Part shown: positions 1 to 9,330 of the stretch, in pieces
Layout: each line of letters starts with the position of its first letter
How positions within the stretch are numbered: position 1 is the stretch's first letter
Assembly: GCF_050717535.1 (NCBI RefSeq)
Contig: NZ_JBOITM010000041.1
Span: forward strand, 1-64,000
DNA length: 64,000 nt
From: Clostridium_AD sp050717535
GTDB lineage: Bacteria > Bacillota > Clostridia > Clostridiales > Clostridiaceae
Direction: 5' to 3'
Program-made: the position numbers and the translations under genes
The notes under the pieces: generated by a model
The model's input: only the letters and a program-made list of their open reading frames with translations
Database searches by the model: none
Told to the model about the DNA's origin: nothing

Positions 1-1
1 C

Positions 2-169
2 GAGAATATAAATAAAATGATACGACGATTTATCCCCAAAGGTGTGGATATTTCAGCATTTTCTAAAAAACAAATTATGCAAATACAGCATTGGATCAAC
101 AATTATCCAAGAAGGATTTTTGGCGGTATTTCTGCCAATATGATGGAACAGAAAACATTTACATCTTAA
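2..169 (+). mobile_element. IS30-family transposase, C-terminal fragment cut by the window edge
   Basis: An open frame enters from the left edge and runs 55 codons to TAA at 167-169. The translation contains FIPKGVD and, near the end, QHWINNYPRRIFGG, the pattern of the last part of the IS30-family DDE transposase catalytic domain. Only the C-terminus is visible, so completeness cannot be judged. The right inverted repeat would be expected at roughly 190-230. I see no clear target duplication, and bases 170-241 show nothing else. It probably does not affect ileS, which has its own promoter and T-box downstream. Confidence 0.7.
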
Positions 170-241
170 CATTATATTTTTTTAAAATTTTGGACATTTT
201 ATATTGCAATCTACAAAAATTTAGGTAAATATAAAAAGAAA

Positions 242-270
242 TTGACAATAAAAATTCATTATTATATAAT
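242..270 (+). promoter_or_regulatory. sigma-A promoter of ileS
   Basis: TTGACA at 242-247 and TATAAT at 265-270 with a 17-bp spacer match the housekeeping consensus exactly. Transcription should start near 277 and run into the T-box leader that follows. Confidence 0.85.
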
Positions 271-312
271 TAAAGGAAGTTAAAATTAATTTATTAATTT
301 ATGACTAAAAAA

Positions 313-541
313 AGCATTGATTAGGAAAAGTACTTAAGCAAGTAACTTAAAGAGAGTGGGGGATGGTGTGAACCCATAGTGAAGGTTTAAAGAAAATCAC
401 CTAGGAGCTGAGAGCTGAAAATTTAGTAAGCTTATCCGTATTTCTGCGTTAAAGGATAAAGTATGATTGTACTTTAATTTATATTTATTGTATAGGTGGC
501 ATAACGAATTTAACTTCGTCCTATTTAGGGTGGAGTTTTTT
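313..541 (+). promoter_or_regulatory. T-box riboswitch (isoleucine) controlling ileS
   Basis: The leader senses uncharged tRNA-Ile and switches between terminator and antiterminator. Stem I begins with the AGAGAG segment near 350. A GGTG/CACC helix closes just below the likely specifier ATC (Ile) at 396-398. The antiterminator pairs TAGG 493-496 with CCTA 520-523 and ACGAA 504-508 with TTCGT 515-519, leaving a 7-base bulge TGGCATA at 497-503. The competing terminator pairs CTTCGTCCT 514-522 with AGGGTGGAG 527-535, then a T run. The bulge deviates from the usual TGGTACC: the tRNA-contacting base is C where T would match an A73 discriminator. About 150 nt of further leader (542-689) has no feature I can name. 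Confidence 0.85.
514..541 (+). terminator. T-box terminator hairpin
   Basis: Nine-pair stem CTTCGTCCT/AGGGTGGAG with several G-U pairs, a 4-base loop and a T run at 536-542. It shares bases 515-523 with the antiterminator, so the two folds are mutually exclusive. Confidence 0.8.
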
Positions 542-689
542 TATATTTTAAAATATTGCAGTGCTGAAGGTTATAAACAGTTGCTAAAATAATAAATAAC
601 TGCAAGGATGATGATTTAATTAACCGTTCCATAAATTCAATTAGATTTAAATATCTATTATTAAATGCAACAGGGAAAGGAGTTTTATT

Positions 690-3600
690 ATGTACAAGAA
701 AAATGATCCTTCAAAAAACTTTATGGATATAGAGAAAGATATACTGAAGCTTTGGAAGGAAAAACACATTATTCAAAAGAATTTTGATTTAAATCAGGGG
801 AAAGAGTCCTTTACTTTTTATGATGGTCCACCAACAGCAAATGGTAAACCACATATAGGACACGTTTTAACAAGAGTTATGAAAGACATAATTCCAAGAT
901 ATAAGGTAATGAAGGGATATAATGTTCCTAGAAAAGCAGGTTGGGATACTCATGGACTTCCAGTAGAGCTTGAAGTAGAAAAAAAGCTTGGCATTAATGG
1001 TAAACCGGGTATAGAAGCTTATGGAGTAGAAAAATTTGTAACAGAATGTAAGGACAGTGTATTTAGCTATGTAAATATGTGGGAAGAAATGTCGGAGAGA
1101 GTTGGTTACTGGATAGATATGGAAAATCCATATGTAACTTATCATAACGATTATATTGAATCGGTGTGGTGGGCATTAAAGCAAATGTGGGATAAAGACC
1201 TAGTGTACAAAGGTCATAAAATAATGCCTTATTGTCCAAGATGTGGGACTTCATTATCGTCTCACGAAGTAGCTCAAGGATATAAGGATGTAAAAGAAAC
1301 TTCAGTTTATGTAAAATTCAAGGTAAAGGGTGAAGAAAAATCTATACTTGTTTGGACTACAACTCCTTGGACACTTCCAAGTAATGTAGCACTTGCAGTT
1401 AATAAAAAATATGATTATGTTGAAGTGGTTCAAGAGGGTGAGAATTTAATACTCTCAAAGGAACTACTAGGAAAATTAGAGGGAGACTATGAAGTAATAC
1501 GCGAATTTAAAGGCGAAGCGCTACTCGGCCTTGAATATGAGCAAATGTTTAAATTCGAAACACCTAAAGAGAAAGCCTTTTATATAGTTCATGGAGACTT
1601 TGTAACTCTAACAGATGGTACAGGTATAGTTCATATTGCACCTGCTTATGGTGAGGATGATAATATGCTTGGCAAACAAAATAATTTACCACTTATTAAC
1701 TTAGTTGATGTAGAGGGTAAGTTTATAGATTGTGTTACTCCATGGAAGGGCATATTTGTTAAAGATGCTGATGCTAAGATAATAGAATATCTAGAAGAAA
1801 ATAATATCTTATATAAAGCAGAAAAATTCACACATTCTTATCCACACTGTTGGAGATGTGATACACCACTTTTATATTACCCAAGAGAAAGTTGGTTTGT
1901 AAGAATGTCTTCAGTTAGAGATAAACTTATAGAAAATAATAATAAGGTTAATTGGATGCCAGATAACGTAAGAACGGGAAGAATGGGTAAATTTCTTGAA
2001 GGAGTTATAGATTGGAGTATAAGTAGAACAAGGTATTGGGGAACTCCACTTCCAATTTGGGAATGCAGTTGTGGCCATCGTGAAATGATAGGAAGCATAG
2101 CAGAACTTAATGAAAAAGGAATTGATGTACCAGAAGGGATAGAACTTCATAAACCATATATAGATAATGTACATTTAAAATGCCCAAAATGTGGTAAATC
2201 TATGACGAGAGTAGAAGAAGTTCTAGATTGTTGGTTTGACTCTGGATCAATGCCATTTGCACAACATCATTATCCTTTTGAAAATAAAGAATTATTTGAG
2301 GCAAACTTTCCAGCTCAATTTATATCAGAAGCAGTGGATCAAACAAGAGGATGGTTCTATACATTACTTGCAATATCAACTACAGTATTTGATACAAATC
2401 CATTTGAGAACTGCATAGTTCTAGGCCATGTCTTAGATAAAAACGGACTTAAAATGTCTAAGCATACAGGAAATGTGCTAAGTCCATTTACAGTGCTAGA
2501 TAATCAAGGAGCAGATGCTCTAAGATGGTATTTTTATACTGCTAGTGCTCCATGGCTACCATCAAGATTTTATGAAGATGCAGTTATCGAGGCACAAAGA
2601 AAGTTCATAGGAACACTTTGGAATGTGTATTCATTCTACATTTTATATGCAGATATAGACAATTTTGATCCAACTAAGTATGAGAATTTTGTGTCCACAA
2701 ATATTATGGATAAATGGATGATGTCCAAATTAAATTCATTAGTTAAGAATACAGATGAACATTTAACAAACTATAGAATAACTCAAGGAGCTCTTGAACT
2801 TGAAGCTTTTGTTGATGAACTTTCTAATTGGTATGTAAGACGTAATAGATCAAGATACTGGGTACAAGATCTTACAGATGATAAAATAGGCGCTTATATG
2901 ACACTATACAGAGTTATAATAACTTTTGCTAAAATAGCGGCTCCTTTTATACCATTTGTAACAGAAGAGTTATATCAAAACCTTGTGGTACCTTTTGACA
3001 AGAATGCACCAGAAAGTATTCACTTATGTTCTTGGCCTGAATATAGAGAAGACCTTGTAGATACTCTTTTAGAAGAAGAAATGGATAAGGCTTATAAGAC
3101 TGTTAAACTAGGAAGAAGTGCTAGAAACGCTGCTAATATAAAAAATAGACAGCCACTAGCTAAAATGAGAGTTAGCCTTAGGTCTCTTCCAGAATATTAT
3201 GGGGACATAGTAAAAGAAGAGCTAAACATTAAGGAAGTAGAGCTAGGAGCTGATCTTTCTAAATATGTTAAATTTGAAATAAAACCTAATTTACCAGTGC
3301 TTGGTAAGCCATATGGTAAATTAATACCTGGTATTAAAAAAGCTATAGGTGCTATGAACCAAATGGAGCTTGCTCAAAATATAAATAAGGGAAGCTCTGT
3401 TACCATAAATGTAAATGGAACAGAAATAGAATTAAATAGTGAAAACTTGCTTGTTACCATGCAAGGACTTGAAGGCCATGCATTTGCTGGAGAAGGTGAA
3501 ATGGGAGTAGTTTTAGATACTGATATCACAGAAGAACTTAAAGAAGAAGGAAACCTGCGAGAAATCTTAAGTAAGATTCAAAACATGAGAAAAGAAAGCG

Positions 3601-3791
3601 GTTTTGAAGTTTCTGATAAGATTAGGCTCTACGTTTCTGGAAATGAAATGCTTCAAAATGTAATTGCAAAATTTGAGGAGCAAATCAAACGAGATACACT
3701 TTCTGTAGAAGTTGTGTACAATGATAAAAAAGAATATAATACAGTTAAAATAAATGGCGAAGATTTAGAATTGACTGTAGAAAAAGTATAA
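690..3791 (+). CDS. ileS: isoleucyl-tRNA synthetase
   Basis: Charges tRNA-Ile with isoleucine in the cytoplasm. The 1033-residue protein has the class I signatures: HIGH at residues 55-58 (within PPTANGKPHIGH) and KMSKH at 588-592. Between them is the large editing (CP1) domain with VWTTTPWTLPSN. The Trp-rich CWFDSGSMPF and the DQTRGWFYTL segment are typical of IleS. The length and the KMSKH variant fit the long, eukaryote-like IleS2 type common in clostridia rather than the shorter form with a C-terminal zinc finger; this type is often less sensitive to mupirocin (family knowledge, not shown here). The start ATG has GGGAAAGGAG 8 bases upstream. It is monocistronic, controlled by the T-box and followed by a terminator. 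Confidence 0.97.
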   Translation: MYKKNDPSKNFMDIEKDILKLWKEKHIIQKNFDLNQGKESFTFYDGPPTANGKPHIGHVLTRVMKDIIPRYKVMKGYNVPRKAGWDTHGLPVELEVEKKLGINGKPGIEAYGVEKFVTECKDSVFSYVNMWEEMSERVGYWIDMENPYVTYHNDYIESVWWALKQMWDKDLVYKGHKIMPYCPRCGTSLSSHEVAQGYKDVKETSVYVKFKVKGEEKSILVWTTTPWTLPSNVALAVNKKYDYVEVVQEGENLILSKELLGKLEGDYEVIREFKGEALLGLEYEQMFKFETPKEKAFYIVHGDFVTLTDGTGIVHIAPAYGEDDNMLGKQNNLPLINLVDVEGKFIDCVTPWKGIFVKDADAKIIEYLEENNILYKAEKFTHSYPHCWRCDTPLLYYPRESWFVRMSSVRDKLIENNNKVNWMPDNVRTGRMGKFLEGVIDWSISRTRYWGTPLPIWECSCGHREMIGSIAELNEKGIDVPEGIELHKPYIDNVHLKCPKCGKSMTRVEEVLDCWFDSGSMPFAQHHYPFENKELFEANFPAQFISEAVDQTRGWFYTLLAISTTVFDTNPFENCIVLGHVLDKNGLKMSKHTGNVLSPFTVLDNQGADALRWYFYTASAPWLPSRFYEDAVIEAQRKFIGTLWNVYSFYILYADIDNFDPTKYENFVSTNIMDKWMMSKLNSLVKNTDEHLTNYRITQGALELEAFVDELSNWYVRRNRSRYWVQDLTDDKIGAYMTLYRVIITFAKIAAPFIPFVTEELYQNLVVPFDKNAPESIHLCSWPEYREDLVDTLLEEEMDKAYKTVKLGRSARNAANIKNRQPLAKMRVSLRSLPEYYGDIVKEELNIKEVELGADLSKYVKFEIKPNLPVLGKPYGKLIPGIKKAIGAMNQMELAQNINKGSSVTINVNGTEIELNSENLLVTMQGLEGHAFAGEGEMGVVLDTDITEELKEEGNLREILSKIQNMRKESGFEVSDKIRLYVSGNEMLQNVIAKFEEQIKRDTLSVEVVYNDKKEYNTVKINGEDLELTVEKV

Positions 3792-3803
3792 TTAATAATA
3801 TTT

Positions 3804-3842
3804 GGAAAGTATGTGATATTAGTCGCATACTTTCTTTTTTTA
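3804..3842 (+). terminator. ileS intrinsic terminator
   Basis: GAAAGTATG and CATACTTTC pair around a short loop and are followed by a T run to 3842. Confidence 0.85.
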
Positions 3843-3900
3843 AAATAATGTTTGGATACTATAAAATTAATTTAATAGGGAATACCATAATTGTATGAAA

Positions 3901-3940
3901 AGGTTACAAATAGGTTTAAATAGGTTAAAATAGGTTGAAA
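3901..3940 (+). repeat. four 10-bp tandem repeats upstream of the ccpA-like promoter
   Basis: Four units at 3901, 3911, 3921 and 3931 share AGGTT followed two bases later by AAA, with an exact 10-bp period, about one DNA helical turn. They end 13 bp before the -35 box at 3954. They could be a protein-binding array or a curved upstream element; both ideas are inference. Confidence 0.6.
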
Positions 3941-3953
3941 TTCATATTATAGC

Positions 3954-3982
3954 TTGAAATAAGCAGTTTTTATAAGTATAAT
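3954..3982 (+). promoter_or_regulatory. sigma-A promoter of the ccpA-like gene
   Basis: TTGAAA at 3954-3959, a 17-bp spacer and TATAAT at 3977-3982. A second TATAAT lies at 3985-3990, without a well-placed -35. Confidence 0.7.
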
Positions 3983-4045
3983 GATATAATAGATACTTTT
4001 TTATAATAAAAAAATAATCGGATAAAAAAATAGGAGTTGAGAGAT

Positions 4046-5044
4046 ATGGCTGCTTCAATAAAAGATGTTGCAAGAGAAGCGGGAGTTTCCATTGCTACAG
4101 TATCAAGAGTTTTGAATGATATAGATGTGGTAAATGAAGACACTAAGAAAAAGGTAAAAGATGCAATAAAAAAATTATCATATAGACCCAATATAGTTGC
4201 TAGAAGCTTAAAAACACAAAAATCTAGTACAATAGGAATAATTATTCCGGATATATCAAATCAATTCTATCCTGAAATCGTAAGAGGATGTGAGGATGTA
4301 GCTAATATTTACAATTATAATATTATGCTTTGTAATGCGGATTTGGACGTAGATAAAGAAATGGAATCATTAAGAATACTTAAAGAAAAAATGATAGATG
4401 GAGTTATATACATGAGTAATTCCATAGAGAATAATGTTATAAGTTTAATAAAAGAACTTGAAATGCCAATTGTGCTTGTAGAAACTACAGATGCTGATGG
4501 TATATTCCCTAGTGTTTCCATTGATAATGTAATGGCAGCTGCAGATGCAGTAAAATATTTGATAAATAAGGGAAATAAAAATATTGCGTATGTAGGTACT
4601 ACCACAGATAAAGTTAATGCATTAACTAAAAGATACACAGGATATAAAAAGGGCCTGACGGAAATGGGAATAGAGCTTGTTGAAGACCTAACATATTTTG
4701 GTGGAGTTAAGGCTAGAGATGGATATAGAGGAATTAACACTATATTAGACACCGGAAATAAGGTGGATGCTATATTCTGCGTTAGTGATGAAATTGCTAT
4801 GGGTGTAATAAATGCATTAAGAGATAGAGATATTAAAGTTCCTGGTGATGTAGATGTTATGGGATTTGATGATATTTATTCAGCTTCAGTATTCTATCCT
4901 AAACTTACAACAGTAGCTCAGCCAATGTATGACATGGGATCTGTAAGTATGAGAATGCTTATAAAATCCATAAATAATTTAGTTGTTGATGAAAAGCATT
5001 TTGTATTGCCTTATAAAATAGTGGAGAGAGATTCCTGTAAATAA
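4046..5044 (+). CDS. ccpA: LacI/GalR-family regulator, catabolite control protein A-like
   Basis: A DNA-binding regulator of carbon metabolism. The 332-residue length equals B. subtilis CcpA. Residues 1-60 are the LacI HTH and hinge (IKDVAREAGVSIATVSRVLN, then YRPNIVARSLK). The rest is the periplasmic-binding-like core with IGIIIPDISNQFYPEIVRG and VMGFDD. The C-terminal QPMYDMGSVSMRML closely resembles CcpA's segment of that region, so I favour CcpA over a sugar-specific repressor; a CcpA-like paralogue is not excluded. ATG 4046 is preferred over TTG 4037 because AGGAG at 4032-4036 gives 9-base spacing. It is a single gene with its own promoter and terminator. No cre site was recognised in the window. 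Confidence 0.8.
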   Translation: MAASIKDVAREAGVSIATVSRVLNDIDVVNEDTKKKVKDAIKKLSYRPNIVARSLKTQKSSTIGIIIPDISNQFYPEIVRGCEDVANIYNYNIMLCNADLDVDKEMESLRILKEKMIDGVIYMSNSIENNVISLIKELEMPIVLVETTDADGIFPSVSIDNVMAAADAVKYLINKGNKNIAYVGTTTDKVNALTKRYTGYKKGLTEMGIELVEDLTYFGGVKARDGYRGINTILDTGNKVDAIFCVSDEIAMGVINALRDRDIKVPGDVDVMGFDDIYSASVFYPKLTTVAQPMYDMGSVSMRMLIKSINNLVVDEKHFVLPYKIVERDSCK

Positions 5045-5048
5045 TTAT

Positions 5049-5089
5049 AAGTCTTGTTAAAACGGATTGAGTTTTAATAAGACTTTTTA
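5049..5089 (+). terminator. ccpA-like gene terminator
   Basis: AAGTCTT...TTAAAAC pairs with GTTTTAA...AAGACTT around a 7-base loop, followed by TTTTT. Confidence 0.8.
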
Positions 5090-5180
5090 CATTATTTATA
5101 CTTAGGCACATTGGAGTAAATATACATAATAATCAGGTAATATTATAAATGTGAATTAAGAAGTTGGAGGTAGCAGAGTT

Positions 5181-8100
5181 TTGAATATTAATGATAAAGT
5201 GGAGAAAATTTTTTCGTACTTATTAAGTATTAAAAATATGAATCAAAAGACTATAAGAAATATTAATGAGTATGAAAGTGTATATTGGCAAAAGGAAATC
5301 CAAAATATTACAGGATGTACTTTTAATATTGATGAAAATAAGGATTACTGGTTAACTATAGATGAAAGAGCAGAAGAGTTATATAGTAAGTTTCAAAGAA
5401 CATATTTACAATTAGAAAAAAACAGTGAGGATTTAGAGATTATTTGGTCAAATGGACTTTTAACTTGGCAAAAGGATGACAAAGAAATAGTCCATCCTAT
5501 TTTTACAACTAAGATGGAAATAAAATTTGACATAGCCAAAAAAACATTTGCTTTAAAGCCATATAACAATCAGACTAACGTAGAACTTGAGTTTTTAAAT
5601 GAATACTTAGAAGTAAACTTAGATAGTTTAATAAATATTCGAAATAGTGCAAAGGACATGGCTCTCGATGTGAGAAACATAGAAATGGCTTCGAAAATTT
5701 TTGAAGAGATAGTTGTGCTTTTAAACACTCATAAAGATGGCTTTTATACTGAAGAGTTAAGTGGGGATAAGGATATATCGATTCAAACTAATATTCAATT
5801 TTACAATGCACCTTGCATAATATTCCGCACGGTGGATACAAGACTTTGGAATATGGAATTAAATGATGTGCTTTCACAAATAAGAGCGGGATTCCCTATT
5901 CCTAAAACTATAGAAGCACTTGTTTCAGAGGAAGAAGTGCTGCAAGATATAGAGACTCTCAATGAGTGGAAGGAAGTAGGGGAGGATGTATTATTTCCAC
6001 TTCCAGCTAATCAGGAGCAAATGGAAATAACTAAAAGACTGGCTGAAAATTATGGCATAGTTGTACAAGGACCACCAGGCACTGGGAAAAGCCATACTAT
6101 AGCAAACTTAATATGTCATCTTTTAGCTCATGGAAAAAGGGTGTTAGTGACAAGTCAAACAGATAGAGCATTAAGAGTTTTGTCTAATAAAATACCACAG
6201 GATGTTAGGTCCTTGTGCATTAGTATACTAGGGAATGACACAAAATCATTAGAAGAATTGGACGAGTCTGTCAGAAAAATAACAGAGAATTTATCATTGG
6301 ACACTAAAGAATTACGTAAAGAAATAAAACTTTTAAAATATAAACAAGGTAAGTGTGGGGAAACTCAAAAGAAGTTATATGCGGAGTTAAAATGCATTGA
6401 AGACAGAGAGAATGAGAAAATAGAATATGAAGGGCAGAAGTACACCTTAATGCACATGGCTAAGTGGGTTAAAGACAATGAAGAGGAGAATTCTTGGATA
6501 TTAGATAAGCTTGAGTTTAATAAACAAGAGCCGCTTAGCTCCGATGAATTCAAAAGATTAGTTATCTTGCTGCGCACAATTAAAAAAGAGCAAATTCATG
6601 AAGCAAATGATATAAATAATTACATAACAGGTATGCCTAAAGAAATCGATCTATGTGATAAAATTTTAGAATTATCTAAATTAGAAGGACAGCAACATAT
6701 TTATTATGAGAATATCAAAAGTTGGAACGATGTCAGTTCTATAGATTATGGCAATAGAAGATTACTAAGGCTGGTAGATGATGCCATAGAAAAGCTTGAA
6801 GGGTTTGAGGATAGTTGGATAAATAATGTTATGAAATATTACTATTCTAATAATAATTCAAGGGGTATATGGCAACAATTAGTAGAAAAATGCAGTGAAT
6901 ATATAAGTGACATAAATAAAATAAAGCAGGAATTAAATAATCATAATTTAGAGCTACCAAAGGGTATTGATATAACAAAATTTAAAAACGATTTTGACGT
7001 TGTAGCAAAAACAATTAGAGAAAAAGGGAAATTAGGGCGATTGTTCAATATTATCCATGGTAATCTTAAATATATAACCCAAAGATGCAAGGTGGATTAT
7101 CAGTATATAAATAACAGTGACCAAGTAATTGTAGTTGATTTACATATAAAACTACAGCTATTAGAAAGGGAACTTAAAAATCTTTGGAATAATTCCATAA
7201 AAGAATATAATGGAAATCTTATAGATTATGCAGATGCCAACTATTTAATTCCTATATCTAAGGATATTTCCAGTATCCAGTCTATTATTGATTGGGATAA
7301 AGATTTTACAAATAACATAATTAATTTTATACCGGATAAGAATTTGGTTAAAAGTCTAACCTGGTATGAAAAAGAGACATATATTCATCTTAAAAGTGGA
7401 TTTGAGAGCTTAAAGCAAATAAATAAATATAACAAGTTGTGTCGAGAAATGGAAGAGATAAAGAAAAAATTTCCTGGGAAAGGTTGCTTAGAAAAGCTAC
7501 ACAATGCTATAAATTTAAGAAGTATTGATGGGGTACGAGCTGTTTATATGGAGATGGACACTTTAATGAAAATAGCTCCTCAGATTTTAGAATTAAAAAA
7601 GTTAAGTAGTAAATTAGAAGAATGTTGTCCGTTATTATTTAAAAACATGGTAAATAATGAAGATAAAATTATGGAAAATTTGAATTGCACAGATTGGGAA
7701 AAGGCATGGAAGTGGAAAAAATGGAATGATTTTTTATGTGAATTAGAAGAAGAAGATGTAGAGGAAATAGAAAAAAATATAGCACTGGAAAAAATGAAAG
7801 AAAAACATATTATAGGAGAACTCGTTTCTAAAAGAAGTTGGTTTAATCAAATAGAACGAACTACGGAAGTTCAAAAAAGAAGCTTATTTACTTGGATGGA
7901 AGCTATAAAAAGGATAGGAAAAGGGACGGGCACACAGGCAGTAAAGTATAGAAAAATTGCACAAAAGGAAATGGAAAATTGTAAGGATGTAATTCCTGTG
8001 TGGATAATGCCAATAAACAGAGTTATGGAAAATTTAAAACTTACAGATAATTTATTTGATGTGGTAATTGTGGATGAAAGCAGTCAAAGCGACATATCTG

Positions 8101-9254
8101 CTATAACGGTTTTAATGAGGGCTAAAAAGGCCATTATTGTAGGAGACGAAAAGCAAATAAGCCCTGAAGCCATTGGAAAGGATCATGCTATTGTAGAAAC
8201 TTTAATAGATACATATTTGGAAGGTATTCCACATTCGGAATGGTTTGATTTAAAAACTAGTTTATACAATACAGCCTTAAGAGTATTTCCAAGTAGGTTA
8301 TTATTAAAGGAACACTTTAGATGTGTGCCAGAGATAATTGGATTTAGTAATGAATTTTGCTATTCTAATGAAATAATACCATTGAGAATATTAGATGCTA
8401 AGGAAAAAGTCGGTGCACCTATAATAACCTCTAAAGTTGTAGGCGGATGCAAGGATGAGACTAAGGCGTTGAATACACTGGAGGCGGAAAGCATCGTAGA
8501 GACCATATTACAGTGTTGTAGTAGTAAGAAGTATAATGACATGACTATGGGAGTTATATCTCTTCTGGGGGATGCTCAAGCCGAATTAATACAAGGTATG
8601 TTAGTAGAGAGGCTTGGCATGGAGGAAATGTTACAAAGAAGACTCATATGTGGAGATGCTTATTCTTTCCAAGGGGATGAGAGAGATATAATGTTCCTAT
8701 CTATGGTTATTGCAAATAATGCTAAATTTACAGCGCTAACTAAGGGATCTGATATAAGAAGGTTTAATGTAGCTGCTAGTCGCGCAAGAAATCAAATGTG
8801 GCTATTTTACTCAGTAGACATAGAAAGCCTTAATACTAAATGTGTTAGATATTCACTATTAAAATATTGCCTTCAGCAGAATGAACCTAAAGAAGAAATT
8901 GAATCCTGTAAATATTTAATTTTAAATGATTTTGAGGAGCAGGTAGCTAAGGGTATAAAGGGTATTGGATATAAGCTTACTCCAAAAGTTAAGGTAGGAA
9001 GATATACTATAGATTTTGTTGTAGAAACAGATTTATCCTTGAAAATTCAAGAAAACAATTATAAAAAAATAGCAGTAAAATGTATTGGCATGGAAGAGGA
9101 TGAAGACTATAATTGGCAAAAGCACTATGAAATGCAGATGTGTCTTGAAAGAATGGGATGGGAGTTTTATAAAATACGTGCTAGTGAATTCTACAGAAAT
9201 CCTGACGTAGTTTTGGAAAGATTGACACAAAGATTAAGCAGTTTTAAAAAATAA
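5181..9254 (+). CDS. large SF1 (UPF1/Dna2-like) helicase with degenerate C-terminal nuclease-like domain
   Basis: A 1357-residue protein of the COG1112-type helicase group. Walker A GPPGTGKS lies at residues 297-304, motif II DESSQ near 965-969 (a DExxQ box), the QGDE motif at about 1164 and the arginine-finger motif RRFNVAASRAR near 1192. The 600 residues between motifs I and II are charged and probably helical, a long insertion typical of this group. The last ~95 residues (from FEEQVAKGIKGIGYKL) look like the Vsr/MTES_1575 restriction-endonuclease fold often fused to these helicases, but the usual E-x-D-G catalytic segment reads KCIG, so nuclease activity is doubtful. The start is TTG 5181 with GGAGG at 5166-5170. 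A HipA-N-like gene follows 76 bp later. Related helicases occur in anti-phage systems such as Mokosh; a defence role here is inference. Confidence 0.8.
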   Translation: MNINDKVEKIFSYLLSIKNMNQKTIRNINEYESVYWQKEIQNITGCTFNIDENKDYWLTIDERAEELYSKFQRTYLQLEKNSEDLEIIWSNGLLTWQKDDKEIVHPIFTTKMEIKFDIAKKTFALKPYNNQTNVELEFLNEYLEVNLDSLINIRNSAKDMALDVRNIEMASKIFEEIVVLLNTHKDGFYTEELSGDKDISIQTNIQFYNAPCIIFRTVDTRLWNMELNDVLSQIRAGFPIPKTIEALVSEEEVLQDIETLNEWKEVGEDVLFPLPANQEQMEITKRLAENYGIVVQGPPGTGKSHTIANLICHLLAHGKRVLVTSQTDRALRVLSNKIPQDVRSLCISILGNDTKSLEELDESVRKITENLSLDTKELRKEIKLLKYKQGKCGETQKKLYAELKCIEDRENEKIEYEGQKYTLMHMAKWVKDNEEENSWILDKLEFNKQEPLSSDEFKRLVILLRTIKKEQIHEANDINNYITGMPKEIDLCDKILELSKLEGQQHIYYENIKSWNDVSSIDYGNRRLLRLVDDAIEKLEGFEDSWINNVMKYYYSNNNSRGIWQQLVEKCSEYISDINKIKQELNNHNLELPKGIDITKFKNDFDVVAKTIREKGKLGRLFNIIHGNLKYITQRCKVDYQYINNSDQVIVVDLHIKLQLLERELKNLWNNSIKEYNGNLIDYADANYLIPISKDISSIQSIIDWDKDFTNNIINFIPDKNLVKSLTWYEKETYIHLKSGFESLKQINKYNKLCREMEEIKKKFPGKGCLEKLHNAINLRSIDGVRAVYMEMDTLMKIAPQILELKKLSSKLEECCPLLFKNMVNNEDKIMENLNCTDWEKAWKWKKWNDFLCELEEEDVEEIEKNIALEKMKEKHIIGELVSKRSWFNQIERTTEVQKRSLFTWMEAIKRIGKGTGTQAVKYRKIAQKEMENCKDVIPVWIMPINRVMENLKLTDNLFDVVIVDESSQSDISAITVLMRAKKAIIVGDEKQISPEAIGKDHAIVETLIDTYLEGIPHSEWFDLKTSLYNTALRVFPSRLLLKEHFRCVPEIIGFSNEFCYSNEIIPLRILDAKEKVGAPIITSKVVGGCKDETKALNTLEAESIVETILQCCSSKKYNDMTMGVISLLGDAQAELIQGMLVERLGMEEMLQRRLICGDAYSFQGDERDIMFLSMVIANNAKFTALTKGSDIRRFNVAASRARNQMWLFYSVDIESLNTKCVRYSLLKYCLQQNEPKEEIESCKYLILNDFEEQVAKGIKGIGYKLTPKVKVGRYTIDFVVETDLSLKIQENNYKKIAVKCIGMEEDEDYNWQKHYEMQMCLERMGWEFYKIRASEFYRNPDVVLERLTQRLSSFKK

Positions 9255-9330
9255 GTGTAACATTAATGCTATACTTATAATAATAACAATATAATGACAG
9301 TACAAATCTTTTTAATAAGAGGTGAGAGGG

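Noticed and set aside
867..2174. Several minus-strand open frames inside ileS and similar frames inside other large genes
   Set aside because: They are antisense to clear conserved genes, have no good ribosome sites and code for low-complexity hydrophobic peptides; they are shadows.
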